35,761 nucleotides of DNA, from the NCBI RefSeq assembly GCF_005887115.1, contig NZ_PNCJ01000052.1, positions 1-35,761 of the forward strand, written 5' to 3'. Under the pieces are notes generated by a model. The model was given only the letters and a program-made list of their open reading frames with translations. It did not search any database and was not told the DNA's origin. Made by a program: the position numbers and the translations under genes. Of this stretch, positions 8,873 to 17,958 are shown in pieces; position 1 is the stretch's first letter, and each line of letters opens with the position of its first letter. This DNA comes from Pseudoalteromonas rubra. Lineage in GTDB: Bacteria; Pseudomonadota; Gammaproteobacteria; Enterobacterales; Alteromonadaceae.

Positions 8873-10999
8873 ATGAAATTAAAATTACTAACACTCGCAA
8901 TGTTTTGCGGCACAACCGCATTAATCACTGGTTGTTCGGATAACGATAGCAAAGTTGAGATCAGACCAATAGTTAAAGAACAGCTGGCAGATGAAGACAA
9001 ACAACCTACGGACGACAAACAGCCGACCGATGATAAGCCAAAGGATGATGACAAAGACCCTGAAGAGCCTAAGATTGCCGAAGGCACTTTGCTTGAGTTG
9101 CGCATCATGGAAACAACGGATCTACATGCGAACCTGATGAACTTTAACTACTTCTCAAACAAAGAAGACAACAAGGTCGGCCTGGTCAAAACCGCCACCT
9201 TGATCCGTCAGGCACGAGAAGCTGCAACAAACTCAGTGTTAGTGGATAATGGTGACCTGATACAGGGAAGCCCGCTTGGCGACTATATGGCCAAAATCAA
9301 AGGCCTTAAAGACGGTGATGTCCACCCGATTTATGGTGCGATGAACACGCTGGACTATGATGTCGCCAACATTGGTAACCATGAATTTAACTTTGGCCTG
9401 GAATTTTTGGACGAAGCCATAGACGATGCCAAATTCCCGTATATCTCAGCCAATGTGTTTAAAGATGATGGTGACGATGATCCAAGCAACGACGTACCAC
9501 TGTTCACCCCTTACATCATTAAAGACAAGCAGGTCATTGATAAAAATGGCGACGTGCAAACCCTGAAAATTGGTTACATCGGTTTTGTGCCGCCACAAAT
9601 TATGCAGTGGGACAAAGCCAATCTGGAAGGTCAGGTCATAGCCAAAGACATTGTCGATATGGCCAAACACTATGTGCCTAAAATGAAAGAAGAAGGCGCA
9701 GACATCATCATTGCGATTCCTCACTCAGGACTGGAAACGGCAGAGAAAAAACCCTTGGCAGAAAATGCCAGCTACTACCTGTCCAAAGTCGACGGCATTG
9801 ATGCCATCATGTTTGGCCATGCCCATGCGAACTTCCCGGGTCCACGCTACGAAGGTCTTGAAGCACATGGCGTAGACAATGAAAAAGGCACTATTAATGG
9901 CATCGCGGCCGTCATGCCTGGTTTTTGGGGTAATAACCTGGGTATCATCGACATGACCTTAGAATACGGTGCTGAAGGCTGGCAAGTAAAAGACACTCAG
10001 TCGACGCTGGAGCCAATTTCTATCACCAACCCAGATCGCACTGTCACGTCTTTAGCCGTTAACGATGCACAGGTCGAAAACGCGGCAATGGCCGCACACG
10101 GTGAAACCAAAACCTGGGTTAATGAGCCGTTTGCCAAAATCTCTGACGAAGTAAACAGCTACTTTGCACTGGTTAACGACGATCCGTCTATCCAGATAGT
10201 CACCGACGCACAACTTTGGTACACACAGGCCATTGTAAAAGGGACTGAGCTGGATGACCTCCCGGTCCTTTCAGCGGGTGCCCCTTTCAGAGCAGGTCGT
10301 GGTGGTGCCGATGACTTTACGGCGGTTGACAAAGGTGACATTGCTTATCGTAATGTGGCCGACTTGTATATTTATCCTAACGTGCTGAAAGTGCTCAAAC
10401 TCAATGGTGCTGAAGTCAAACAGTGGTTGGAAATGTCAGCGGGTCAGTTCAATCAGATCACGCCTAACACAGCTACGGTTCAGGTGCTGGTCAATCCGGA
10501 TTTCCCTTCTTACAACTTTGATGTCCTTGACGGTGTGAGCTATCAGATTGATGTCACAGAGCCCGCAAGATACGACACTAAGGGCAACAAGGTGTCTGAC
10601 GGAAACCGTATTAAAGCGCTTACCTATCAGGGCAAGCCGGTAACCGATGAGCAAGTATTTCTGGTGGCAACCAATAACTATCGCGCTTCAGGCGGTGGTA
10701 ACTTCCCGGGGATCTCTGGCGAAAAAATCGCAGTAGACTCGCCAAACGAAAACCGTCAGGTAGTCGCTGATTATATTTCATTGCAGTCAGACAAAACCCC
10801 AGAAACTGGCATGGATCCAAGTGCAGATGGCAACTGGTCATTCGCACCGGTAGCGGGGGCTAACGTTGTCTTTTATAGCTCACCGTCGGACAAAGCAACA
10901 GCATTCAGTGCGCGCTTTGCCCATATCACACCTTTAAATCAAACCACAGAAAATGGTTTTGCAATCTATCAAATCGACCTGACCCAGCCTGCAAACTGA
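8873..10999 (+). CDS. cpdB: CpdB-like 2',3'-cyclic-nucleotide 2'-phosphodiesterase/3'-nucleotidase lipoprotein
   Basis: The 708-residue protein has a lipoprotein signal with lipobox LITGC (Cys21), then an acidic low-complexity linker of DKQPTDD-type repeats (about 40-68). Next is a calcineurin-type metallophosphatase domain with the full metal set: DLH (83-85), DNGDLIQG (125-132), GNHEFNFG (168-175), PHSG, and GHAHANFPG. A 5'-nucleotidase C-terminal domain follows. The signature RIMETTDLHANL matches CpdB, which hydrolyses 2',3'-cyclic nucleotides and 3'-nucleotides in the periplasm for nucleoside scavenging. E. coli CpdB is soluble; this one appears to be lipid-anchored, possibly at the cell surface. 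A terminator follows. The next gene, on the same strand, encodes another exported protein. Confidence 0.92.
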   Translation: MKLKLLTLAMFCGTTALITGCSDNDSKVEIRPIVKEQLADEDKQPTDDKQPTDDKPKDDDKDPEEPKIAEGTLLELRIMETTDLHANLMNFNYFSNKEDNKVGLVKTATLIRQAREAATNSVLVDNGDLIQGSPLGDYMAKIKGLKDGDVHPIYGAMNTLDYDVANIGNHEFNFGLEFLDEAIDDAKFPYISANVFKDDGDDDPSNDVPLFTPYIIKDKQVIDKNGDVQTLKIGYIGFVPPQIMQWDKANLEGQVIAKDIVDMAKHYVPKMKEEGADIIIAIPHSGLETAEKKPLAENASYYLSKVDGIDAIMFGHAHANFPGPRYEGLEAHGVDNEKGTINGIAAVMPGFWGNNLGIIDMTLEYGAEGWQVKDTQSTLEPISITNPDRTVTSLAVNDAQVENAAMAAHGETKTWVNEPFAKISDEVNSYFALVNDDPSIQIVTDAQLWYTQAIVKGTELDDLPVLSAGAPFRAGRGGADDFTAVDKGDIAYRNVADLYIYPNVLKVLKLNGAEVKQWLEMSAGQFNQITPNTATVQVLVNPDFPSYNFDVLDGVSYQIDVTEPARYDTKGNKVSDGNRIKALTYQGKPVTDEQVFLVATNNYRASGGGNFPGISGEKIAVDSPNENRQVVADYISLQSDKTPETGMDPSADGNWSFAPVAGANVVFYSSPSDKATAFSARFAHITPLNQTTENGFAIYQIDLTQPAN

Positions 11000-11020
11000 G
11001 TGTCAGAACGATAAAAAAAT

Positions 11021-11048
11021 TAAAAGCCACGCACTAGCGTGGCTTTTA
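11021..11048. terminator. Strong terminator after cpdB
   Basis: TAAAAGCCACGC, loop ACTA, GCGTGGCTTTTA: a 12-bp perfect stem flanked by A and T runs, 22 bp past the cpdB stop. It could act in both directions. Confidence 0.9.
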
Positions 11049-11270
11049 TATCGCGCCGTAATCACAGGCAGTATGCGGCAACTTCATATCAACCACCTGA
11101 ACTCAATGTGCGACTTTAAGGCCAAAGGACTGTGTGCTTGCCAGGGAAACTTGGCGACTTGGTGAGTTAAATAAGGTTGTTCAGCGACGTTCGCGGCAAC
11201 TTGGTTCTCTGAGTGAGCGCGCTTACAAGGCAAAGGTGGAAGGTCAGGTTGATATTCACAACGGGAATTG

Positions 11271-13457
11271 ATGATGAAACTATCTAAACTCACAGTCTTA
11301 GGCCTTGGTGTAGCGTTTGCACTCTCAGCAACTGCTTTGCAGGCTGCTACACCGTATAATTGGAACAATACCGCACCGGTCAAAGTACCGAGTGCACAAC
11401 AAAGCAATGGCAAAACCGTATTATTCGACGTCTCACACGGCGGCGTTGAAGGTAATGCCGACTGGGTTATTGACGGCGCCTTTTCTGACTTCGCCGATGC
11501 CCTGGTCGCCGAAGGTTATCGTGTTGAGGAATATCGGGGCGTCGATTTAAACAATGACGGTAAAATTCGCTTTTATGACGATCGCAACATCTCAACTCAG
11601 GCTAACGAAGCCATCATTACTTATGATGCCATCAAACATGCCGATGTTTTTGTCCTCGCGGAAACGAACCGTCCCTTTACCCTTGCAGAGCAACAGGCAC
11701 TGGAAACCTTCGTTGCTGCGGGTAAAGGCATCTTCTTTATCGCCGACCACTATGACGCGGACCGTAACCTCAATACCTGGGATGCGACTGAAGTTTTCAA
11801 CGGTTACAACCGCTCTGACTTGAGCAAGTACAATATGGGCGGTGCCTACGGAGACTGGCGTAACCCAAAAAGTGCACAGCAAGGCTGGCTGGTAGAAAAC
11901 TTTGGTATTCGTTTTCGCTTTAACGGCGTAGACTACAAACAAGGTGTCAGTGGTGTTGAGCCGGCCTCTCAGACTGAGGGTCTGACCCAGGGTGTCGCAC
12001 CCATTCTCATGGCTGCTGGTGCGACTTTGGCCATTGTTGATGGTCAAAAAGCCAAAGGCCTGGTTTACTTTGCTGAAACAGACAATCCAACCAAATGGAA
12101 ATATGCCAAAGACTCTGGCCTGTATTTTGGCGGCGAGGCAGAAGGTCCTTACGTTGCTATCGCTAAATCAGGGGCTGGTAAAGCAGCATTCATCGGCGAT
12201 TCCTCACCGATTGAAGATGCAACCCCTAAGTATCGTCGTCAGGACAACGGGAACACCAAAAAAACCTACCCCGGTTGGACGGATCCAGGCCACGCCTCTG
12301 TGTTATCAGTAAATATCATCAACTGGTTAGCAACTCCTGAAAGCTATACCCATTTCGATGGTGCCAATGGTCGTACACCGGGTCGCGTTACGCCCATCCC
12401 CATGACCTCCGAGGAAATGTTTGACCCCAATAATGGTCAGCCCTGGAGTAATCCAAGTAACGGCTTTAACCCCTGGAATACAGATACGTATAAAGACAAC
12501 TCTTTCAATGCTCCGTATGGCCTGGGCCAGGTAGACCCAGATCCTGATCCTGATCCAGACCCGACACCTGGTACTGCGGTATCCGTTGCTGACGCATTGG
12601 CAGCGACAACAGGCTCTGAGTTAGTGGTTCAGGGCAAAGTAACGGATGCCGTCAATGGCATCTATGGCCTGTTACTAACTGACTTAAATAATCCGGCTGT
12701 CAGCATCAACGTCAAATTAGAGTCTAATCAACGCGCCGACTTCAACCCGCAATTGAACCCTGAAATTCTGGGTAAAACCCTGCTGGTAACCGGCAAGCGT
12801 AACAGCTACATGGGTGAACCCGGGATCCGTTATGTCACCGACTTGGCCATTGCTCCAAGCGCATTGTCTGTTGCTCAGGCACTGGCAACAGCACAGGGCG
12901 AAACCATCAGCTTAACGGGCAAAGTCAAAGCACCGCTGAACAGCATCTACGCTTTGGTGCTGTCAGACTTATCTGACGACAGCACGACTATCAACATCAA
13001 GCTCGAGTCAAGCCAACGCGCCGAGTTCAGCCCACAACTGAACCCAAGCATACTGGATGAGACTTTGGTGATCACCGGTAAGCGTGACTCGTATATGAGT
13101 CAGCCTGGAATTCGTAATGTCTCTGAAATTGCCAAGGCATCGTCAACTTCACCAGACCCGGAGCCAAATCTGGATATGACGGTTAGTGAAGTTCTGGCTA
13201 AAAGCAATGGGACACCAGTCGTTGTGGCTGGCACTATCACTTCAGCCATCAACAATATTTATGCACTGGAACTGAGCGATCCTAACGCGCCTGGCAACAA
13301 GCTGTATATCAAGCTGGAGTCTTCACAGCGTGCAACATACAGCCCTCAGCTTAACCCTGCTCTGTTGGGCAAAAAACTACGCGTGACAGGTGTTAAAAAT
13401 GACTACATGAGCCAGCCTGGTGTACGCAATGTCACCGAACTGACTCTGTTGGATTAG
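11271..13457 (+). CDS. Secreted protein with DUF4350-like domain and three OB-fold-like repeats
   Basis: The protein has about 728 residues and a signal peptide that ends ATALQA. Residues about 35-370 form a Rossmann-like glutamine-amidotransferase-type fold (TVLFDVSHGG, FVLAETNRPFTLAEQQALETF, GIFFIADHYD, AAFIGDSSPIED), similar to DUF4350-type domains. A DPDPDPDPDP linker (about 420-433) leads to three tandem repeats of about 95 residues (about 434-528, 529-630, 634-728). Each carries the signature KLES.QRA.(F/Y).PQLNP and (S/D)YM..PG(I/V)R.V; I read these as OB-fold modules like those of extracellular nuclease-associated proteins. The start is ATG 11271 or 11274; the longer TTG start is unlikely. 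Together with the CpdB gene upstream it may serve extracellular nucleic-acid use, which is inference. A terminator follows. Confidence 0.75.
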   Translation: MMKLSKLTVLGLGVAFALSATALQAATPYNWNNTAPVKVPSAQQSNGKTVLFDVSHGGVEGNADWVIDGAFSDFADALVAEGYRVEEYRGVDLNNDGKIRFYDDRNISTQANEAIITYDAIKHADVFVLAETNRPFTLAEQQALETFVAAGKGIFFIADHYDADRNLNTWDATEVFNGYNRSDLSKYNMGGAYGDWRNPKSAQQGWLVENFGIRFRFNGVDYKQGVSGVEPASQTEGLTQGVAPILMAAGATLAIVDGQKAKGLVYFAETDNPTKWKYAKDSGLYFGGEAEGPYVAIAKSGAGKAAFIGDSSPIEDATPKYRRQDNGNTKKTYPGWTDPGHASVLSVNIINWLATPESYTHFDGANGRTPGRVTPIPMTSEEMFDPNNGQPWSNPSNGFNPWNTDTYKDNSFNAPYGLGQVDPDPDPDPDPTPGTAVSVADALAATTGSELVVQGKVTDAVNGIYGLLLTDLNNPAVSINVKLESNQRADFNPQLNPEILGKTLLVTGKRNSYMGEPGIRYVTDLAIAPSALSVAQALATAQGETISLTGKVKAPLNSIYALVLSDLSDDSTTINIKLESSQRAEFSPQLNPSILDETLVITGKRDSYMSQPGIRNVSEIAKASSTSPDPEPNLDMTVSEVLAKSNGTPVVVAGTITSAINNIYALELSDPNAPGNKLYIKLESSQRATYSPQLNPALLGKKLRVTGVKNDYMSQPGVRNVTELTLLD

Positions 13458-13465
13458 ATAAAAAA

Positions 13466-13490
13466 TAGTGGGCAGTGCCTTTGCCCACTA
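13466..13490. terminator. Terminator after the OB-repeat gene
   Basis: TAGTGGGCA, 7-nt loop, TGCCCACTA, followed by CTTCTTT and preceded by an A-run. It separates convergent genes and could work for either. Confidence 0.85.
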
Positions 13491-13555
13491 CTTCTTTAAC
13501 AGTAAAAATAAGACAGCAAAATGACTCTTTGAAACACGTGACCAATCAGATTTAT

Positions 13556-16500
13556 TCAAGGGTTGAATGCTAACCTTAATCCAAATTGTGCTGAAGCCCG
13601 AAACTTCTCGGCATTGAGGCTATGTGCACAGCGGCATTCATTAGCAGAGGATGACCAGCTTCCTCCTCGCAATATGCCGACCTGACTATTTAAGCCACTG
13701 ATGGGCATACTTCGCCCTTGCCTGCCTCTTTCACTATCATAGCGACACCACTCGTACAGTAGCCCATGCATATCATACAAACCCCAACGATTTGCACGTG
13801 CGGATTTCATTATTAAGCTTTCAACAGATTGACGACCAAAAACGGCATCAGATGGTTTTAGTTCAGATCCAAATGCAAATGCCGATTGCGATCCTGCCCT
13901 ACAGGCATATTCCCATTGGCTATCTGACGGGAAATCAAATCCATGCGTATTCATAGACTGATTAATTTTATGCAATAACAACTCGCAATTAAACCAACTA
14001 AGGTTTGATTGTGCGACATTATGCTTTTCTTCATTGCACTGCCCTTCAAGCAACAACTGGGTTATGCTTTCACTCAAAAGCGTATCCGCTAGCCAAAAGC
14101 CATTTTTAAGCAGTGGCTGTTTACGTATTTCGTGTTGGTCCAGGCTCTGCTTTTGGAAGGCGGACCCCATGTAAAAACTGCCAACCGGAATAAATCTTAG
14201 CCGGAGAGGTTGAGTACCTAGGGTAATTGTTTGCCAGAAACCATACTCATCAAGGCCCCATGCAGTGGCAAAATGCAAAGGAAACGTTTCGGGATCAGGT
14301 GGCAAGCGTCGTTCTAAATAGTGCAGGTAAAGCCTTTGTACATCATATTCCGCGTGGTTCTGTTCCAAATCGGCTTGCTGCCAGATGATTCGCATACCCA
14401 CATCATCATCTTGCCAAGTTGACAATGGCCTAGCTCTTTGGCTTGATGAGCAAACTAACGAAGGTACTCGCCAACTGCCCCCCCGTAAAGCGCTCTGTGC
14501 AGAATCCAAGTCGCCGAGAGGGTTTAAGCTTATTTCATCTGACGGGGTTGGGTCCTCACAGTCATCAAGGCACCACTCCCATACGTTACCATGCATTTGG
14601 TAAAGCCCCCAGCGATTTGCAGGGTATGAATAAACCTCTTTAAGCGCTGCAGTGTCGGTCGTAGACCCATAAGGGAAGTCTCGGTTGCAGTTGACGTTCG
14701 CTGACGTGCCACTGCTGAACAATGTATAACTTCCGGCTCTGCAGGCATACTCCCATTGTGCTTCCGATGGTAAATTGAACCCCTCTGTATGCAGCGCATT
14801 ATTCATGTTGCTAACATAATGCAATGCATCAAGTTTTGAGATATGAACAATGGGTTCACTGTCATTCTGTTCTCGCCCAAGGCCTGGCTGGTCCATATTG
14901 AGTAAACGCCAATGCTTATGAGTGACAGGCACTTCACTCATCCAAAATCCAGCATCGAGTAGTACTTCACGCTTGATCCTTAACGGGGCCACAGGCATTT
15001 TTGTAGCAAAATTACGTTGACTTTCACCTTCAGACCAACCCATAGTAAAAGCACCAGCAGGAATATAACGTAACTTTAACGCCGTCGACTTTATCCTAAC
15101 CTCACAATATAGACCATACTCGTCTACACCCAGTCTATGTTTGCTAATGAACCCGTCCGCTTCTGGTTTAATTATTATATCAGGACCATGATGTTCAACC
15201 TCACATGACCAGAAGACGGTCGCGAAAGGCGTTTCTGCCGTCACACCATGTCTGTTTATTTCCACAGAGTCAGCCCAGTCAAAATAAGATAAACTCACAA
15301 ATTGCAGGCTGAGTGATTCAAATGCACTTTGATAGTGACGAACTTCAAAAAGGTGCGATAGCCTTACAGCGTCCATCTCCATCTTCGGTATGTATATTTT
15401 ATCTGTTTCTATCCCTATATTTTCATCCTGTATGCTTCTATCCATGAGCTGACAAACCGGCAAACCAGTATACGGCTCATCTTTCGCCACTATTTTTAAC
15501 TCGCTGCCTGTTGATATCAGCTTACTAGGAAAGCGGGCCTCAAGTCCGGCCTGATACTGCTGCCACATTTCAGGATCAATACATTCTAGTCTGTACGCTT
15601 CGCCAGAGCGACTTTGCCAATTTAAGTTAATTAGCGTAAACGCTTGTTGAGCAGTCTCTAATATGTCTGAGTTATATGCTGAGCTACTGGCTTGTTGTAA
15701 CCACCAGGCATCTTCTTCCAGACTGACTAACGAGTCGACATTCGCACTTAATTTTTGCTCAGTATAACTTTTAAGTTTGCCAAAATAACTATTACAGCTG
15801 TTCGTCAGTCTTAATTTAGTTTCTTCCGATAACAAAGGAAGATAAGTGAGACAATTAAGATAAAAAAGATACAACTGAGAATCATACGGTATATAACTCT
15901 CGATTGAGGAGATAAGCTGCTCCGATTCCTTTTCAGAAGTGAACTCATCGGCACATGCCAACTGCCATAGTTTTGCACTGCCTTCCCAGCACCCGCGATT
16001 ACAATGTTCATACCACTTTATCGCATCATGCTGAACCAGAATTGGCTCGATACTCACATCCTCGACAGACAGGGTGCACCTCAACTCACGAATCATACTC
16101 AATGTGACAAAGCTTGGGGTTAAACTTAAAGCGGAGATAAGCTTGTCAACAACGCTTAGGTCAATCGCCTTTTGATTCAGGTGCTTGCGAGATAAAAATG
16201 TCCAAGGAATATGCACAATACGATTACTGTGTGACGACAAGCTACCCAGCCAACTCCCCAGCAAAGGTATGTTTCGAGGGTGTGTTAACCCAACCCAAAC
16301 GACATCCGCATTTGCAGGAGGCAAAGGAGGGAAGCCTTTTTTCAATAGAGTACGCGTCTCTGTTCTCCAGAGAATCCTGTCGGCCTCGAGCCGTAAATAT
16401 TCGCAATAATGGCAAATAGCTCGTTCACCCATTGCTCTTTGCAGTAAATTTAACAGCTCTTGAACATCGTCCAGCCACAGAAACTGTTCGTGTGTGACAT

Positions 16501-17047
16501 CAACATATACACATACTTCCGATGGGTATTTATTCTGATTAATATAGGGAATTTTCCGAAAAGGCTGTCTCGTCACTATAAGACGGGTCAACTCCGAAAA
16601 ATCCGGTTGACCAAGACTTTGAGTAACTTTGAGAAGGTGACTATTTTGTTGTCCTCTGCTGACATCCCACAAAGACTTCATTCGAGGGGCTTCACGCGCC
16701 TCTGCTGTGATGAAGTCCTGCAAATTACTGTCAATCTCTGAAGAGACACTATTCGAATTCTGTAAAACCTTCTTACGATATTTTTGATTTAGTACAATGG
16801 TTGGCTGATAAAATGGATCGGTGTAAACAATATGGGCTTGCTGTTCATCTAACTCTCTACCTAAGTTTGCCTCTAATCCTGACGACACAGTCAGAGCGGA
16901 ACTTTGCGCTGAAGACGCATCAGGAGTTTGGTTTCGCGATACCTGGTTTGCCCTTGTAACACCTAAGGCTTCCAGCGCTAAATCCAAATTAAGATGCGCA
17001 TCTCCTAACTCATAAATCACCCTCAATGCATCTGCAATAGACGGCAT
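13556..17047 (-). CDS. Large vWA-like and tandem FGE-sulfatase (SUMF1) protein
   Basis: The 1163-residue protein is the last gene of the TIR-MoxR cassette. Residues about 178-285 look like a degenerate Rossmann or vWA-like domain (VCVYVDVTHEQF; ADVVWVGLTH; RIVHIPW), a typical partner fold for MoxR ATPases; this is inference. Residues about 640-890 and 933-1163 are two SUMF1/FGE-sulfatase domains, each opened by a DEYG lead-in and the motif R(Y/F)IP.G.F.MG, with P(S).(S/A)QWEYACRAG, NRWGLY.MHG and LRGGSW. After GGSW the first catalytic cysteine of true FGE enzymes is absent in both copies (V and S instead); only the second position is Cys. They are therefore probably binding modules with a C-type-lectin-like fold, not sulfatase activators. 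The ATG at 17045-17047 overlaps the MoxR stop by one base (TGATG); a TTG one codon earlier is less likely. Confidence 0.8.
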   Translation of the reverse strand: MPSIADALRVIYELGDAHLNLDLALEALGVTRANQVSRNQTPDASSAQSSALTVSSGLEANLGRELDEQQAHIVYTDPFYQPTIVLNQKYRKKVLQNSNSVSSEIDSNLQDFITAEAREAPRMKSLWDVSRGQQNSHLLKVTQSLGQPDFSELTRLIVTRQPFRKIPYINQNKYPSEVCVYVDVTHEQFLWLDDVQELLNLLQRAMGERAICHYCEYLRLEADRILWRTETRTLLKKGFPPLPPANADVVWVGLTHPRNIPLLGSWLGSLSSHSNRIVHIPWTFLSRKHLNQKAIDLSVVDKLISALSLTPSFVTLSMIRELRCTLSVEDVSIEPILVQHDAIKWYEHCNRGCWEGSAKLWQLACADEFTSEKESEQLISSIESYIPYDSQLYLFYLNCLTYLPLLSEETKLRLTNSCNSYFGKLKSYTEQKLSANVDSLVSLEEDAWWLQQASSSAYNSDILETAQQAFTLINLNWQSRSGEAYRLECIDPEMWQQYQAGLEARFPSKLISTGSELKIVAKDEPYTGLPVCQLMDRSIQDENIGIETDKIYIPKMEMDAVRLSHLFEVRHYQSAFESLSLQFVSLSYFDWADSVEINRHGVTAETPFATVFWSCEVEHHGPDIIIKPEADGFISKHRLGVDEYGLYCEVRIKSTALKLRYIPAGAFTMGWSEGESQRNFATKMPVAPLRIKREVLLDAGFWMSEVPVTHKHWRLLNMDQPGLGREQNDSEPIVHISKLDALHYVSNMNNALHTEGFNLPSEAQWEYACRAGSYTLFSSGTSANVNCNRDFPYGSTTDTAALKEVYSYPANRWGLYQMHGNVWEWCLDDCEDPTPSDEISLNPLGDLDSAQSALRGGSWRVPSLVCSSSQRARPLSTWQDDDVGMRIIWQQADLEQNHAEYDVQRLYLHYLERRLPPDPETFPLHFATAWGLDEYGFWQTITLGTQPLRLRFIPVGSFYMGSAFQKQSLDQHEIRKQPLLKNGFWLADTLLSESITQLLLEGQCNEEKHNVAQSNLSWFNCELLLHKINQSMNTHGFDFPSDSQWEYACRAGSQSAFAFGSELKPSDAVFGRQSVESLIMKSARANRWGLYDMHGLLYEWCRYDSERGRQGRSMPISGLNSQVGILRGGSWSSSANECRCAHSLNAEKFRASAQFGLRLAFNP

Positions 17048-17958
17048 CAAACACCCTTAGATTTCGCTGCAAACAAATCAAACCAATTCTCTAGCCAATA
17101 GTTTCTACTATGATCATCGAAATTATTCAGCACTCTGAGAATATCAAGAAACTCGGATGTGCCGGAATGATAATCTACATGCACATTATTGTTGCGCATT
17201 TCGATGATCTTATCAGCGACGTGGCACACATTCTCTTCAGTTAGCCTGTCAAAGTCCTCTGGTTCGTGCACCTTATGGGCTTTGTATATCTCAAATAGTT
17301 GCTCTACCCCTTCTTTACCTAGCCCTAGCCTAAGTTCCAATACTGCGCAGCGTCGCAGAAAGGCTTTTGGCAGCATACGCTCATCATTTGACGTAATAAT
17401 CGTCAGCAAAGCATGATCTTCCTCTTTTTTAACCTGCTCCATCATATAGCTTAAGGTTATCTTTTTCTCATCCAAGACCTCAAGCAGCGCGTTCGGCAAG
17501 GAAGGATCGGCTTTGTCTATCTCGTCAATCAAAAGTACTGTTCCTCGTTTGTCGTGTGGCCGTTCCATGTTGAACTTGGACAGAGTACCTGGTGCCATCG
17601 CCTGCCAGATCTTTCCGGGTCTGATGTGTCGTTCAATCTTCAGCTCCTCTTTACTAATACCCGGGCTGTTTGCCAAATGAAGGCGCTCCATATAGTCAAT
17701 GGAGTATAGTAAGTCTTCGATTGAACTGTTGTATTGAACGACACTCTTCACCAAACCAAAACCCAACAGGTTTGCGATTGCGTCCGCTAACCGAGTTTTA
17801 CCGAGCCCAGGTTCGCCCCTTACCAATAGAGGCCGACGTGCAAACCAGGCAGCCTGGAGCGCGGCAATATGTTCACTACGAAGGACGTAGCCACTAACCT
17901 CTGTTGGCGTTAGCGCGACAATGTCATTCCTGATACTATCCTGAAGAGACTGATTCAT
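17047..17958 (-). CDS. MoxR-type AAA+ ATPase
   Basis: The 303-residue ATPase has Walker A GEPGLGKT (48-55), Walker B LLIDEIDKA (DEID at 146-149), sensor 1 TSN (189-191) and paired arginines RR at 202-203 before the sensor-2 part. The layout fits the MoxR group, which remodels partner proteins and is usually encoded beside a vWA-domain protein. Here the partners are the TIR protein, whose stop overlaps its start by four bases (ATGA), and the FGE protein, whose start overlaps its stop by one base. That coupling suggests fixed stoichiometry and a shared complex. It lacks fused sensor or effector domains, so it is probably the NTP-driven switch between recognition (FGE protein) and output (TIR). 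Confidence 0.9.
   Translation of the reverse strand: MNQSLQDSIRNDIVALTPTEVSGYVLRSEHIAALQAAWFARRPLLVRGEPGLGKTRLADAIANLLGFGLVKSVVQYNSSIEDLLYSIDYMERLHLANSPGISKEELKIERHIRPGKIWQAMAPGTLSKFNMERPHDKRGTVLLIDEIDKADPSLPNALLEVLDEKKITLSYMMEQVKKEEDHALLTIITSNDERMLPKAFLRRCAVLELRLGLGKEGVEQLFEIYKAHKVHEPEDFDRLTEENVCHVADKIIEMRNNNVHVDYHSGTSEFLDILRVLNNFDDHSRNYWLENWFDLFAAKSKGV

Noticed and set aside
11084..11413. 109-residue minus-strand frame before the OB-repeat gene
   Set aside because: It overlaps the signal peptide region of that gene on the opposite strand, with no ribosome-binding site or similarity I recognise.
11592..12047. 151-residue frame opposite the OB-repeat protein gene
   Set aside because: It is antisense to a well-supported coding region, with no recognisable domain.
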